Assembly (NCBI GenBank): GCA_013377095.1 | Contig: JACAAY010000018.1 | Coordinates: 1 to 61,365, forward strand | Direction of reading: 5' to 3' | Length of the DNA: 61,365 nucleotides | Origin: Desulfuromonadales bacterium | Lineage (GTDB): Bacteria; Desulfobacterota; Desulfuromonadia; Geobacterales; Pseudopelobacteraceae | Shown here: piece after piece, positions 16,751-24,954 of the stretch | Layout of the letters: every line of letters begins with the position of its first letter | Numbering within the stretch: the first letter of the stretch is position 1 | The notes under the pieces: model-generated | The model's input: only the letters and a program-made list of their open reading frames with translations | Databases searched by the model: none | What the model was told of the DNA's origin: nothing | Program-made: the position numbers and the translations under genes

Positions 16751-17827
16751 GTGTATATTGTCATTCTTGCCGGAGGTTCCGGAACCCGGTTCTGGCCGGT
16801 TTCGCGGACCGCCAAACCCAAACAGCTCATCTCCATCACCGGAGACAGGACCATGCTGCAGCGGACGGTGGAGCGTGTTCTGCCGCTCAAGCCCAAGCGG
16901 ATCATGATTGTTACCAATGTGCTCCAGGCCGAAGAGACCAAACGCCAGCTGGCCGGCTATCACGGTGTGCCCATTGATGTGGTGGCCGAACCTGTTGCCC
17001 GTAACACCGCCCCTGCCATCGGGCTGGCAGCGACCATCATTGCCGCCCATGATCCGGCCGGGGTGATGGTGGTGCTGCCGGCAGATCATTTCATCAAGGA
17101 TGAGGATGCCCTGCGTGATACACTGCGTGCGACACAACGAACGGCGCGCAACGGCTATCTGGTCACGCTGGGGATCATGCCGTCCCGCCCGGAGACGGGG
17201 TATGGGTATATTGAGGCTGATATGGACCTGCGCGGCGAGGGGCCGTTTCCGGTGCGGCGGTTTGTTGAAAAACCCCCCCTGGCAGAGGCCGTGCGCTATC
17301 TGGATGAAGGCAACTACTTCTGGAACAGTGGCATGTTCATCTGGCGCTGCGATACGATCCTGGATGAAATTGGCCGGCACATGCCCGATCTGGCCACGTT
17401 GCTGGCTACAATTTCGTTTAACAACGATGTCTGGGAACTTTCCGATCTTGCCGGCCAGATTGAAGCGGTTTTCAGCAGGGCCAGCAGCATATCCATCGAT
17501 TACGGCGTCATGGAGCGATCCGACCGGGTCCAGGTGGCGCCGGTGGAAATGGGCTGGAGTGATGTGGGCAGCTGGAGCGCTCTTCCCGAGGTCATGGAGC
17601 CGGATGCCAGCGGGACGGTGTCTGTCAACACCTCCGGACATATTGCCATTGATTCCAGCGACTGCCTGGTGTACGGAGACGGGCGCCTGGTGGCAACGGT
17701 TGGTGTCAGCGAGCTGATTGTGGTATCGACACCCGATGCATTGTTGGTCTGCCATCGTGAGCGGGCCCAGGATGTGAAAAAGGTGGTTGAGGAACTGGCG
17801 CGAAGCGGTAAAACCGGCTATCTGTGA
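16751..17827 (+). CDS. manC: Mannose-1-phosphate guanylyltransferase
   Basis: This enzyme makes GDP-mannose from mannose-1-P and GTP. The pyrophosphorylase signature is complete: VILAGGSGTRFWPVSRTAKPKQ near the N-terminus, then EPVARNTAPAIGLAA, LPADHFI and FVEKPP. At 358 residues it lacks the C-terminal isomerase cupin of fused ManC enzymes; that function is carried by the gene at 15837. The GTG start at 16751 is 4 bp after CGGAGG. It is the last gene of the rfbBD-cupin-lipoprotein-manC operon. Confidence 0.93.
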   Translation: MYIVILAGGSGTRFWPVSRTAKPKQLISITGDRTMLQRTVERVLPLKPKRIMIVTNVLQAEETKRQLAGYHGVPIDVVAEPVARNTAPAIGLAATIIAAHDPAGVMVVLPADHFIKDEDALRDTLRATQRTARNGYLVTLGIMPSRPETGYGYIEADMDLRGEGPFPVRRFVEKPPLAEAVRYLDEGNYFWNSGMFIWRCDTILDEIGRHMPDLATLLATISFNNDVWELSDLAGQIEAVFSRASSISIDYGVMERSDRVQVAPVEMGWSDVGSWSALPEVMEPDASGTVSVNTSGHIAIDSSDCLVYGDGRLVATVGVSELIVVSTPDALLVCHRERAQDVKKVVEELARSGKTGYL

Positions 17828-17881
17828 CGTTGTTGAACTGTTAATAGCCGCTATGGGTAGGTGATTGCGTGCCGGTTTTTC

Positions 17882-17909
17882 AAAGGCAGCTGGGATTCCG
17901 GCTGCCTTT
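17882..17909. terminator. Possible terminator after manC
   Basis: Perfect 9-bp arms AAAGGCAGC / GCTGCCTTT flank a 10-nt loop. No clear T-run follows on either strand, so termination activity is uncertain. Confidence 0.35.
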
Positions 17910-17941
17910 ATGGTGTGGTGTTTCCGGAAATGTTTTTTTTG

Positions 17942-17998
17942 TTGCCTTGGTTTTTTTTTGCCGGTATTGTCAACTTTTGATTTGAGCTTGGTTGGCTA
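17942..17998 (+). promoter_or_regulatory. bioF promoter with candidate BirA operator
   Basis: A -35-like TTGCCT (17942-17947) is spaced 17 bp from TATTGT (17965-17970). An imperfect palindrome TTGTCAACT (17967-17975) - 14 bp - GGTTGGCTA (17990-17998) overlaps the -10 and resembles the general BirA site shape TTGTnAACC-N14/15-GGTTnACAA, matching 6 of 9 positions between arms. It lies 12 bp before bioF, so biotin-dependent repression is plausible. Confidence 0.4.
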
Positions 17999-18009
17999 GT
18001 GGGGTGTTC

Positions 18010-19185
18010 ATGCATCTTTCAATACGGGATGAGCTGGAGCAGATTCGGAGCAGGGGGCTCTTCCGCTCCACGCGTCTGATTCAGGGGCGCCAGTCGGCGC
18101 GGGTTGAGCTTGACGGCCGCGAGGTGTTGCTGCTCTGTTCCAATAATTATCTGGGGCTGGCGGAACACCCGGCGCTCACCGAGGCGTCTGTCAGTGCCAC
18201 GGAACGCTACGGCACCTCCAGCGGAGCCTCGCGGCTCGTATCCGGTACCATGGCGCTGCATGAGCTGCTGGAGGCCGCGGTGGCCGGTTTCAAGGGCACT
18301 GCCGCCGCCCTGGCGTTCAACAGCGGCTACGCCGCCAATACCGGCGTCATATCCGCATTGGTGGGGAAGGGCGACGTGATTTTCTCGGATCGCCTCAACC
18401 ATGCCAGCATCATCGATGGCGCGCTCCTGTCCGGGGCCAAGCTGGTGCGCTACCCCCACAACGACACAACAGCCCTGGCGGCTCTGATGGAAAAACAGAG
18501 GGGAAAGGGACGCTGCCTGATCGTCACCGACGGAGTTTTCAGCATGGATGGCGACCTGGCGCTGCTTGGAGAACTGGCAGCGCTCAAGACCCGCCACGAT
18601 GCCCTGTTGATGGTGGATGACGCCCATGGCTGCGGCGTGCTGGGCGAGGGGGGCAGGGGCAGCGCCGAGTATTTGGGGGTGTTGTCGGACATTGACATCC
18701 ACGTGGGAACTTTTGGTAAGGCGCTGGGCAGTTTTGGCGCCTATGTGGCCCTGTCCAGTGAGTTGCGCGATCTGCTGGTCAACCGGGCCCGCAGCTTTAT
18801 CTTTTCCACCTCGCTGCCGCCGTCGGTTCTGGCGGCATCCCTTGCGGCGCTCAAACTGGTCCAGTCACCCGAGGGCGATTTCCTCAGAAAACAGCTCGCC
18901 GCAAATACGGCTCTTTTTCGTGGGTTGCTCCGCGACGCCGGTTTCTCCACCGGCGACAGCAGCACCCAGATCGTGCCGATTCTGACCGGAGAGGCCGAGC
19001 CAACCATGCGCTTTTCCGAACAGCTGTTGTCGGAGGGTTTTTTTGTCCAGGGGATACGCCCGCCAACCGTGCCCGCCGGCGCCTGCCGTCTGCGTTGCAC
19101 GGTCATGGCAACCCATACCACCGCCGATTTGACGCGGGCCGCCGAGCGTATGGCGGCGGTGGGCAGAAACCTGGGCGTCATCTGA
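18010..19185 (+). CDS. bioF: 8-amino-7-oxononanoate synthase
   Basis: This PLP enzyme condenses pimeloyl thioester with alanine, the first ring-building step of biotin synthesis. Family motifs are [63 protein letters not shown] and the PLP lysine in [15 protein letters not shown] 18010 follows GGGG and gives 391 residues; a TTG at 17992 would add only six. The stop overlaps the bioH start (TGATG), so bioF-bioH-bioC is one translationally coupled operon. Confidence 0.95.
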   Translation: MHLSIRDELEQIRSRGLFRSTRLIQGRQSARVELDGREVLLLCSNNYLGLAEHPALTEASVSATERYGTSSGASRLVSGTMALHELLEAAVAGFKGTAAALAFNSGYAANTGVISALVGKGDVIFSDRLNHASIIDGALLSGAKLVRYPHNDTTALAALMEKQRGKGRCLIVTDGVFSMDGDLALLGELAALKTRHDALLMVDDAHGCGVLGEGGRGSAEYLGVLSDIDIHVGTFGKALGSFGAYVALSSELRDLLVNRARSFIFSTSLPPSVLAASLAALKLVQSPEGDFLRKQLAANTALFRGLLRDAGFSTGDSSTQIVPILTGEAEPTMRFSEQLLSEGFFVQGIRPPTVPAGACRLRCTVMATHTTADLTRAAERMAAVGRNLGVI

Positions 19186-20012
19186 TGCCCTGGTGCACCC
19201 TGGATAACGGCAGACGACTCTGGTACGAGGATCAGGGACAGGGACAGCCTCTTGTACTTGTGCACGGTTGGTGCATGTCATCGGCGGTGTGGCGTTTTCA
19301 GCTGGAAAGCCTGGGCGACCGATTCAGGGTCATAGCGCCTGATCTGCGCGGCCACGGACAATCCGAAGCTGCCGGCGAAGGTCATGACTTTCCCGGATTT
19401 GCCGCGGATCTGCAGGCTCTCTTTTTCCACCTGGATCTGCATGGGGCACTCCTGGCGGGTTGGTCGCTGGGGGCCCAGGTGGCTCTGCTTGCATATGAAC
19501 GGCTTCGGGAGCGGTTGTCCGGACTGGTGTTGGTTTCCGGCACCCCCCGCTTTACCTCAAGCGAGGACTTTGCGCCTGGGCTGGATGCAACCGAGCTGGC
19601 CGGCATGGTGGTCAGGGTCCGCCGCAACCTGGCCAGGGCCCGGGAAGGTTTCATGGCGGACATGTTTGCTCCGGGCGAACGTGACGATCATGAGCTGGAT
19701 CAGCGTATCGGACAGGTTCTGGCTGCCATACTACTGCCTGAAAAGAGTGTCGCCGTCCAGGGTCTCGCTGCCCTGGCCGAGGCGGATATGCGGGGAGTGC
19801 TGCCTGCCATAGATCTGCCGACCCTGATCATCAACGGTGACCAGGATCGCATCTGTCTTCCCGGCGCCTCAGCATACATGGCGCGATGGATACAGCCCAG
19901 TACCCACGTTGTACTCGACGGCTGCGGGCATGCGCCCTTTCTGACACGCAGCACAGATTTCAATGACTCAATAACCGGTTTCAGCAGGAGGATTTTTGCA
20001 CAGGGGCGATGA
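19185..20012 (+). CDS. bioH: Pimeloyl-ACP methyl ester carboxylesterase
   Basis: This alpha/beta hydrolase of 275 residues has an oxyanion-hole LVHGWCMSSAVW, the nucleophile elbow GWSLG and a C-terminal GCGHAPFL His. BioH removes the methyl group from pimeloyl-ACP methyl ester once the acyl chain is long enough, ending the BioC-primed pathway. The assignment rests mainly on its position between bioF and bioC, together with the BioH-like start of the protein. It overlaps bioF by one base and bioC by 17. Confidence 0.85.
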   Translation: MPWCTLDNGRRLWYEDQGQGQPLVLVHGWCMSSAVWRFQLESLGDRFRVIAPDLRGHGQSEAAGEGHDFPGFAADLQALFFHLDLHGALLAGWSLGAQVALLAYERLRERLSGLVLVSGTPRFTSSEDFAPGLDATELAGMVVRVRRNLARAREGFMADMFAPGERDDHELDQRIGQVLAAILLPEKSVAVQGLAALAEADMRGVLPAIDLPTLIINGDQDRICLPGASAYMARWIQPSTHVVLDGCGHAPFLTRSTDFNDSITGFSRRIFAQGR

Positions 20013-20826
20013 GAGAAACAGGATCGGCAGGGGGTTTCACCGTCATGCCGGAGAGTATGATCAGCATGCGGTTGTCCAGAAGCGTGTGGTGGCCAATCTG
20101 ACCCGGCTGGTGGCAACGCACAGCCCTGCTGCGCCGCGGCACGCGCTGGATATCGGCTGCGGCACCGGCGCCATGCTGACCACTGTCCACGGACTCTATC
20201 CTGGCACCCAACTGTGCGGGCTCGATCTGGCCTTCAACATGGCGCAGCGCTCAGCCGAGCGCCTTGGCCCGGCAGCCATGCTGGTCAACGGTGATGCCGA
20301 ATGCCTGCCCTTTCGCACGGGCGCCTTTGATCTGGTGGTGTCAGCATCCACACTGCAATGGGTGCAGCGGCTTGACAGCTGCTTTCAGGAGTGTTGGCGG
20401 GTTTTGGCGCCGGGAGGGCTGCTGTGTGCCGCGTTTTTTGGGGGGAAAACCCTGTGGGAGCTGCAGGAAAGTTACCGGGAGGCGCTTGCTGACCGTTTCA
20501 GTACCGATGACAGCCGCGGCGGTCGTTTGCAGCGTTTCAGGGGCAGCGATGATGTGCGCCAGGCGCTGTCGGAGCTTGGTTTCGATCAGGTGGTGGTTGC
20601 CACGGAAAGGGAAATCGAGCATCACCCCGATGTTGCGGCGCTGCTCCGTTCCATCAAGGGGATCGGCGCCACAACACCGGCACGCAACGACGGTGGCGGT
20701 CTGGGGTGGCGGGGGCTGTTGAACGCCATGGCTTCCCACTACAGGTCACGCTTTCAGAAAGACGGCATGATACCCGCGACCTATGACGTGATCTACCTTG
20801 TTGCCCGCAGGAGTATGGCTGCCTGA
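19996..20826 (+). CDS. bioC: Malonyl-ACP O-methyltransferase
   Basis: BioC methylates malonyl-ACP with S-adenosylmethionine to start pimeloyl synthesis. Landmarks are RGFHRHAGEYDQHAVVQKRVVANL, the SAM motif I ALDIGCGTGAML, GLDLAFNMAQ, GDAECLPF and STLQWVQ. No ATG or GTG fits before the conserved start, so translation most likely begins at TTG 19996 just after AGGAGG, with a short spacing of about 4 bp. A strong terminator follows at 20957. Confidence 0.9.
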   Translation: MHRGDERNRIGRGFHRHAGEYDQHAVVQKRVVANLTRLVATHSPAAPRHALDIGCGTGAMLTTVHGLYPGTQLCGLDLAFNMAQRSAERLGPAAMLVNGDAECLPFRTGAFDLVVSASTLQWVQRLDSCFQECWRVLAPGGLLCAAFFGGKTLWELQESYREALADRFSTDDSRGGRLQRFRGSDDVRQALSELGFDQVVVATEREIEHHPDVAALLRSIKGIGATTPARNDGGGLGWRGLLNAMASHYRSRFQKDGMIPATYDVIYLVARRSMAA

Positions 20827-20956
20827 GCCAGGGCTCCCCACCCGTCAGCAGCCCCGGATGATCTCGTATTCCCTGAGGCTTGCCTCACTGCTGTTACCAG
20901 TACTTCGGTCGATCAAGCTCTTGCCTAACGGCAAGGCGGGAGTAATCATAAAAACG

Positions 20957-20994
20957 CCGTGAAGCCTTGTAATAAAGGGCTTCACGGTTTTTTT
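20957..20994 (+). terminator. Terminator of the biotin operon
   Basis: A perfect 10-bp stem (CCGTGAAGCC / GGCTTCACGG) with an 11-nt loop is followed by TTTTTTT. Two smaller hairpins, GAGGCTTGCCTC near 20878 and CTTGCCTAACGGCAAG near 20921, precede it and could be repetitive extragenic elements. Confidence 0.85.
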
Positions 20995-21008
20995 GGGGAT
21001 TATGACAA

Positions 21009-21605
21009 ATGCTCGGACGCGACTTTCTTGACGCCCTCGATCATTATCCCTGGTCCGGTCACGCGATCATCTTGGGAAAAGCCGCCTTAGAAGGGCAGGT
21101 CGCGGATGAGGTCCTCGCGCTCTTTTCCAAGGGAAAGCGGGAGGCAAAAAGACGGTATCGACTCTTTGTTGCCGACGGTATCGCGTTGGGAAAACGTGAC
21201 GAACTTGGCGGCGGACGAAGGATGCCAAGGGAGCTGTTGGGAGAGCGTCGAGAAGAGCCGCATGACGAACGGGTCCTCGGAAGCGGAAAATTTATTGAGG
21301 AACTGCGTGACCGGCGGGAGCTTAAATCGAAATTATCCCGGCCCATGGAGATAGAGGAAGTTATCGCAAAAGTTTGCCGCCACTTTGGAATCGATCCGCA
21401 AGAACTGCAACTTAAAACACGTGCAGCCAGGATCGTTGATGCCCGGAGTGTCATTTGTTATTTTGCTGTCCGCCAGATTGGGCATAGTGGCGTCGAGGTC
21501 GGCAGGCACGTGAACCTTCAGCGGGCTGGAGTCAGTGTTGCAGCCGGCAGAGGGGAGAGAATAATAAAAAAAGATTCGGCGTTGTTGGAGCTAATAGATA
21601 AATAA
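21009..21605 (+). pseudogene. Truncated REP-associated tyrosine transposase (C-terminal part)
   Basis: The 198-residue frame matches the C-terminal half of RAYT/IS200-like Y1 transposases: DALDHYPWSGHAIILGK, RYRLFVADGI, RDELGGGRR and HDERVLGSGKFIEEL. These are followed by a DnaA/helix-turn-helix-like tail (IEEVIAKVCRHFGIDPQELQLKTRAARIVDARSVICYFAVRQIGHSGVEVGRHV). The N-terminal HUH motif and catalytic Tyr are missing, and the region upstream encodes no homologous sequence, so the gene is 5'-deleted. It sits right after the biotin operon terminator. Confidence 0.65.
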
Positions 21606-21924
21606 ACAACGTCCGTAAGGCGACTCTAAGGTGACTCATTAATGTTTTTTATTTTTACTCGTTCAACGAATTAAGAGTTTATGGGGTGCGTAGCGAAGTT
21701 GAGCCGCTGCATAAAGTCCAGTTGAACTATCCAGCTTTGCACCACTGTACGTGCCATTTGAATTTTTAATCGGGTTTTGAACTTCCGATGGGCTGATATT
21801 ACGGGCTATATTAGTTTATTTTAATAAATAATTCTTCCGGCTTGAGTTGTGTGCCGCACTTTTGACGTGGATGCGTTGTTCTGATTGCCGTCTTGTGAAG
21901 CGTTGGATGAAGCATACAGAAGGA
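21606..21924 (+). other. Gene-free stretch
   Basis: No convincing gene or structured element is visible in this AT-rich spacer between the truncated transposase and the terminator of the RND transporter gene. Confidence 0.4.
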
Positions 21925-21963
21925 ACGCAAAAAGGCCGGATTCACGATCCGGCCTTTTTGCGT
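21925..21963. terminator. Strong bidirectional terminator
   Basis: Perfect 17-bp arms (beginning ACGCAAAAAGGCCGG) flank a 5-nt TCACG loop and give A/T tracts on both sides. It terminates the leftward RND transporter gene. Confidence 0.8.
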
Positions 21964-21996
21964 GTTAATAGTGGTTATCAGACGGTCCAGTCCGGC

Positions 21997-24675
21997 CTAC
22001 CTTTTTCCCCACAGGCTGAGCAGGGCCGGCAGGAAGGCCAGGAAGACCGCCACACTGGCGACCATGCCCAGGGACATGACCGCTCCGATGCTGAAGACCC
22101 CCTGGTGGTGGGCCACCATCAGCGCGCCGAAGCTGAACAGGATTGTCAGGGCATTGAGGAACACGCCGATGCCGGCGCTGCTCACAGCCACCTGGGAGGG
22201 GCTCTCGTTCCCCTGACGGTAGCGGTTGATAATGTAGATGGCAGAGTCGATCCCCACCCCCAGGATCAGCGGCAGGACGATGATATTGGCTGAATTGAAG
22301 CTGATCCCGGCCAGCCACATACCGCCCACCATCAGCAACAGTCCGGCAGCCAGCGGCAGGGCGCCGATCAGTGCAAAGCGGATGCTCTTGAAGTTGATCA
22401 GCAGGATCACGGCGATGCCGATAAAGGCATAGGCAAAGGCCTTCAGGTAGGAATCGCGCAGCACGGTCAGGGATTCGTAGACCATGACCGGCTCTCCGGT
22501 AGCGTTGGGAACGACCCCCTTGACCTGGGTGACAAACTCGGCCAGCGGCTGATGCTCGAAGATCTCCTTTTTTGGGGCCACCTGCAACAACAGTTTGCCG
22601 CTCTTGCCCACAAAACGCTGCTTCAACTCGGCCGGCACATCGGTGTCACCCACCGGCGCCGCCTCCAGGCTCTCCTTCAGCATGGCCAGTTTGCTCGGCA
22701 GTTCGGCAAACATCCCCCCCTGAAAATCCCGCAGCATGCCCACGGCATTTTTATTCTTCTCTTTTTCCAGGGTGGAAAAGAAGCTGTCCAGTGTGGCCAG
22801 AAAGGCGCCCACCGGTTTGGCTTCCGGCGCCTTGGCTGCTTCCAGCGCCTGCTTCAGCTTTGCCACCCGCCCGTGGAAGTTCTCGAATACCGTTGGCAAC
22901 TCCATCAGACGCAGGTTTTCTTCGTAAGGTTTTGGCTTTACATCTGCCATCACTCCGCGTAGCGCCGCCAGTTCAGCCAGCTTTTCCGACTGCCGGTCCG
23001 GGACCAGCGCTGATAGGCTGACCACGTGATCCACACTGGGTAGTTTTTCAAGCTGCTGCGTCAGGGTTTGTGCCTCCCGGCTGTCCCGCGCCGTGACCAC
23101 GGCAAAGTAGCCGGAGTTTTCCTTGCTGCGCATCAGCTTGTAGGCGTACTCCACCGATTGTAGCCCCTTGGCCTGCAGGTTCATCAGATTGTAGTCGAAG
23201 CGGGTCATCAGCGTGGGATAGACACAGAGCAGGGAGAGCAGCACTGTCACGCCGGCAACCGTCCTTGGGCGGCTGAGTAGCGCCCGGAAGAGTGGTCGTC
23301 CGGCAACCTGCACCTCCCGGTCACTGTCCGGAACCGGAAGGTAGGTCTTGCCCGGTTTTCTGAAACGCTCCAACAGAATCAACATGGCCGGCAGCACCGT
23401 AAAGGTGGCTATGACACAGATTACCACACCGCCGGCGGCGATGACGCCCAGTTCGGCAATCCCTTTGAAATCGGTGAAGGCAAAGGTAACAAAGGCCAGA
23501 GCCACGGTGGCGGCTGCCATGATGATTGAGCGTACATTGGCGCCCAGTCCGGTCTCAATGGCCTGCATACCGCTGGCGCCGTTCCTCAGTTCTTCCTGGT
23601 AGCGCAGCACCACCTGGATGCCATACTCGATCCCCAGGCCGATCAGCATGATGGCAAACACCATGGAGAGGATATTGAGGTGGCCGACAGCGGCCGTGGC
23701 AAAACCGAAGGAGAGACAGATACCCACGATCAGGGACACCATGGCGCAGATCACGTTCAAGAGACCGCGGAAGGCGAACAGCAGCAGGATCACGGTCAGG
23801 GATAATGACAGCACGGTGGCAATGCCGATGTCGCGCTGGCTGGTGGCCATCTCTTCGTATTCCAATACCGGCACGCCGGTCAATCCGGCGCTGACCCCCT
23901 TGAATTCCGGCCGGGCCAGGATTTCGCGCACAATGCCACGGGTGGAGGTGATGGCTTTTTCAGCCGGTACGAAGCTGCCTTGCTCCTTGATCGGCAGGAT
24001 CGTGATCACCTGCTGTTTGCCGGCGCTCTCCAGCATGGATGGCTTGCCGTCGCCGCTCCCCTTGAGAAACGAATCCATGCTCATGCCGCTGGATTTTCCA
24101 TCGAAGGCCTTGAAACCTTTGTCAAGGGTTGTGAGCATGAAGGTCAGACTTTTTAGGGAGTCCTGATCACCCTTGGCCAGATAGCCATCAATCTGGCTGG
24201 TCAGGCTGGTGAACAGGGTTTGCACCGAGGGTGCGGCTGCCAGGTCTTTCAGCACCGGTGCTGCCATGGTCAGGGTAGAGCGCAGCTTTTTGATGTCCTC
24301 AAGCGGCATGAACAGCAGGCCGTTTTTACGGAAGTAGGGCAGGCCGCCGGGATAAAACACCTCGCGGAAGATGTTTTTCTCGCGGTTCAGCCGTTCAAAG
24401 AGAACATCGCCGCAACGGGTTGCTTTTTCTGCGTCATCCGATTCAATGACGATAACTACCTCTTCCTGGTCGCCGAATTCCTGGCGATAGGCTCGGTAGT
24501 CGACCTGAAAGGGGGCGTTTCGGGGCATCAGGTCATCTCGCCCCGTCAGGAATTCCATGTTCTGCTTGGTGTAGATTACCGAGAGGACGGACAACAGCAG
24601 CGCCAGCCCCAGGATCAGGCGTGGGCGACGGCTCACAAAGGCGAAGATACGGCTATGGCGGGTTGTGTGAGGCAC
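21997..24675 (-). CDS. hpnN: Hopanoid-type RND transporter, MMPL family
   Basis: The protein has 892 residues with a first membrane helix near residues 18-36, a large periplasmic loop and two clusters of five or so helices (about 270-440 and 740-890). This is the two-repeat RND/MMPL plan. Typical stretches are GIGLEYGIQVVLRYQEELRNG with TGLGANVRSIIMAAATVALAF and, in the second half, LILGVGIDSAIYIINRYRQG. It closely resembles HpnN, which moves hopanoids to the outer membrane; no hopanoid synthesis gene lies in the window. The GTG start at 24675 follows AAGGAG by 8 bp. Confidence 0.8.
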   Translation of the reverse strand: MPHTTRHSRIFAFVSRRPRLILGLALLLSVLSVIYTKQNMEFLTGRDDLMPRNAPFQVDYRAYRQEFGDQEEVVIVIESDDAEKATRCGDVLFERLNREKNIFREVFYPGGLPYFRKNGLLFMPLEDIKKLRSTLTMAAPVLKDLAAAPSVQTLFTSLTSQIDGYLAKGDQDSLKSLTFMLTTLDKGFKAFDGKSSGMSMDSFLKGSGDGKPSMLESAGKQQVITILPIKEQGSFVPAEKAITSTRGIVREILARPEFKGVSAGLTGVPVLEYEEMATSQRDIGIATVLSLSLTVILLLFAFRGLLNVICAMVSLIVGICLSFGFATAAVGHLNILSMVFAIMLIGLGIEYGIQVVLRYQEELRNGASGMQAIETGLGANVRSIIMAAATVALAFVTFAFTDFKGIAELGVIAAGGVVICVIATFTVLPAMLILLERFRKPGKTYLPVPDSDREVQVAGRPLFRALLSRPRTVAGVTVLLSLLCVYPTLMTRFDYNLMNLQAKGLQSVEYAYKLMRSKENSGYFAVVTARDSREAQTLTQQLEKLPSVDHVVSLSALVPDRQSEKLAELAALRGVMADVKPKPYEENLRLMELPTVFENFHGRVAKLKQALEAAKAPEAKPVGAFLATLDSFFSTLEKEKNKNAVGMLRDFQGGMFAELPSKLAMLKESLEAAPVGDTDVPAELKQRFVGKSGKLLLQVAPKKEIFEHQPLAEFVTQVKGVVPNATGEPVMVYESLTVLRDSYLKAFAYAFIGIAVILLINFKSIRFALIGALPLAAGLLLMVGGMWLAGISFNSANIIVLPLILGVGIDSAIYIINRYRQGNESPSQVAVSSAGIGVFLNALTILFSFGALMVAHHQGVFSIGAVMSLGMVASVAVFLAFLPALLSLWGKR

Positions 24676-24954
24676 TCAGGACTCCTTAACGTATAGCGAA
24701 CATTCTTAGATAGCACCCCAGGGTGGGAAAAGTCAATCCGACCGGAGCGTGAAGGGGGTATGTGTGGTTCAAGTCGGTGTGGTCAGCCTGTTGCGGTGGC
24801 AGGTAACAGGGAAATTTACGAGGGTGATGCCTGATATCCCCGAAATTTCTCAATAATGATGAAAGCGTTCATGGAATCTGTGTCGAATTTGTGCTAAGGA
24901 TACACCAACAAAAGTATGGACCCCTGTCGAAATTCCTTCCGGAGCGTTTTCACA
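24676..24954. other. Divergent promoter region of hpnN and the PATAN gene
   Basis: This 279-bp spacer separates two divergent genes. No clear -35/-10 pair or operator palindrome stood out. Confidence 0.4.
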
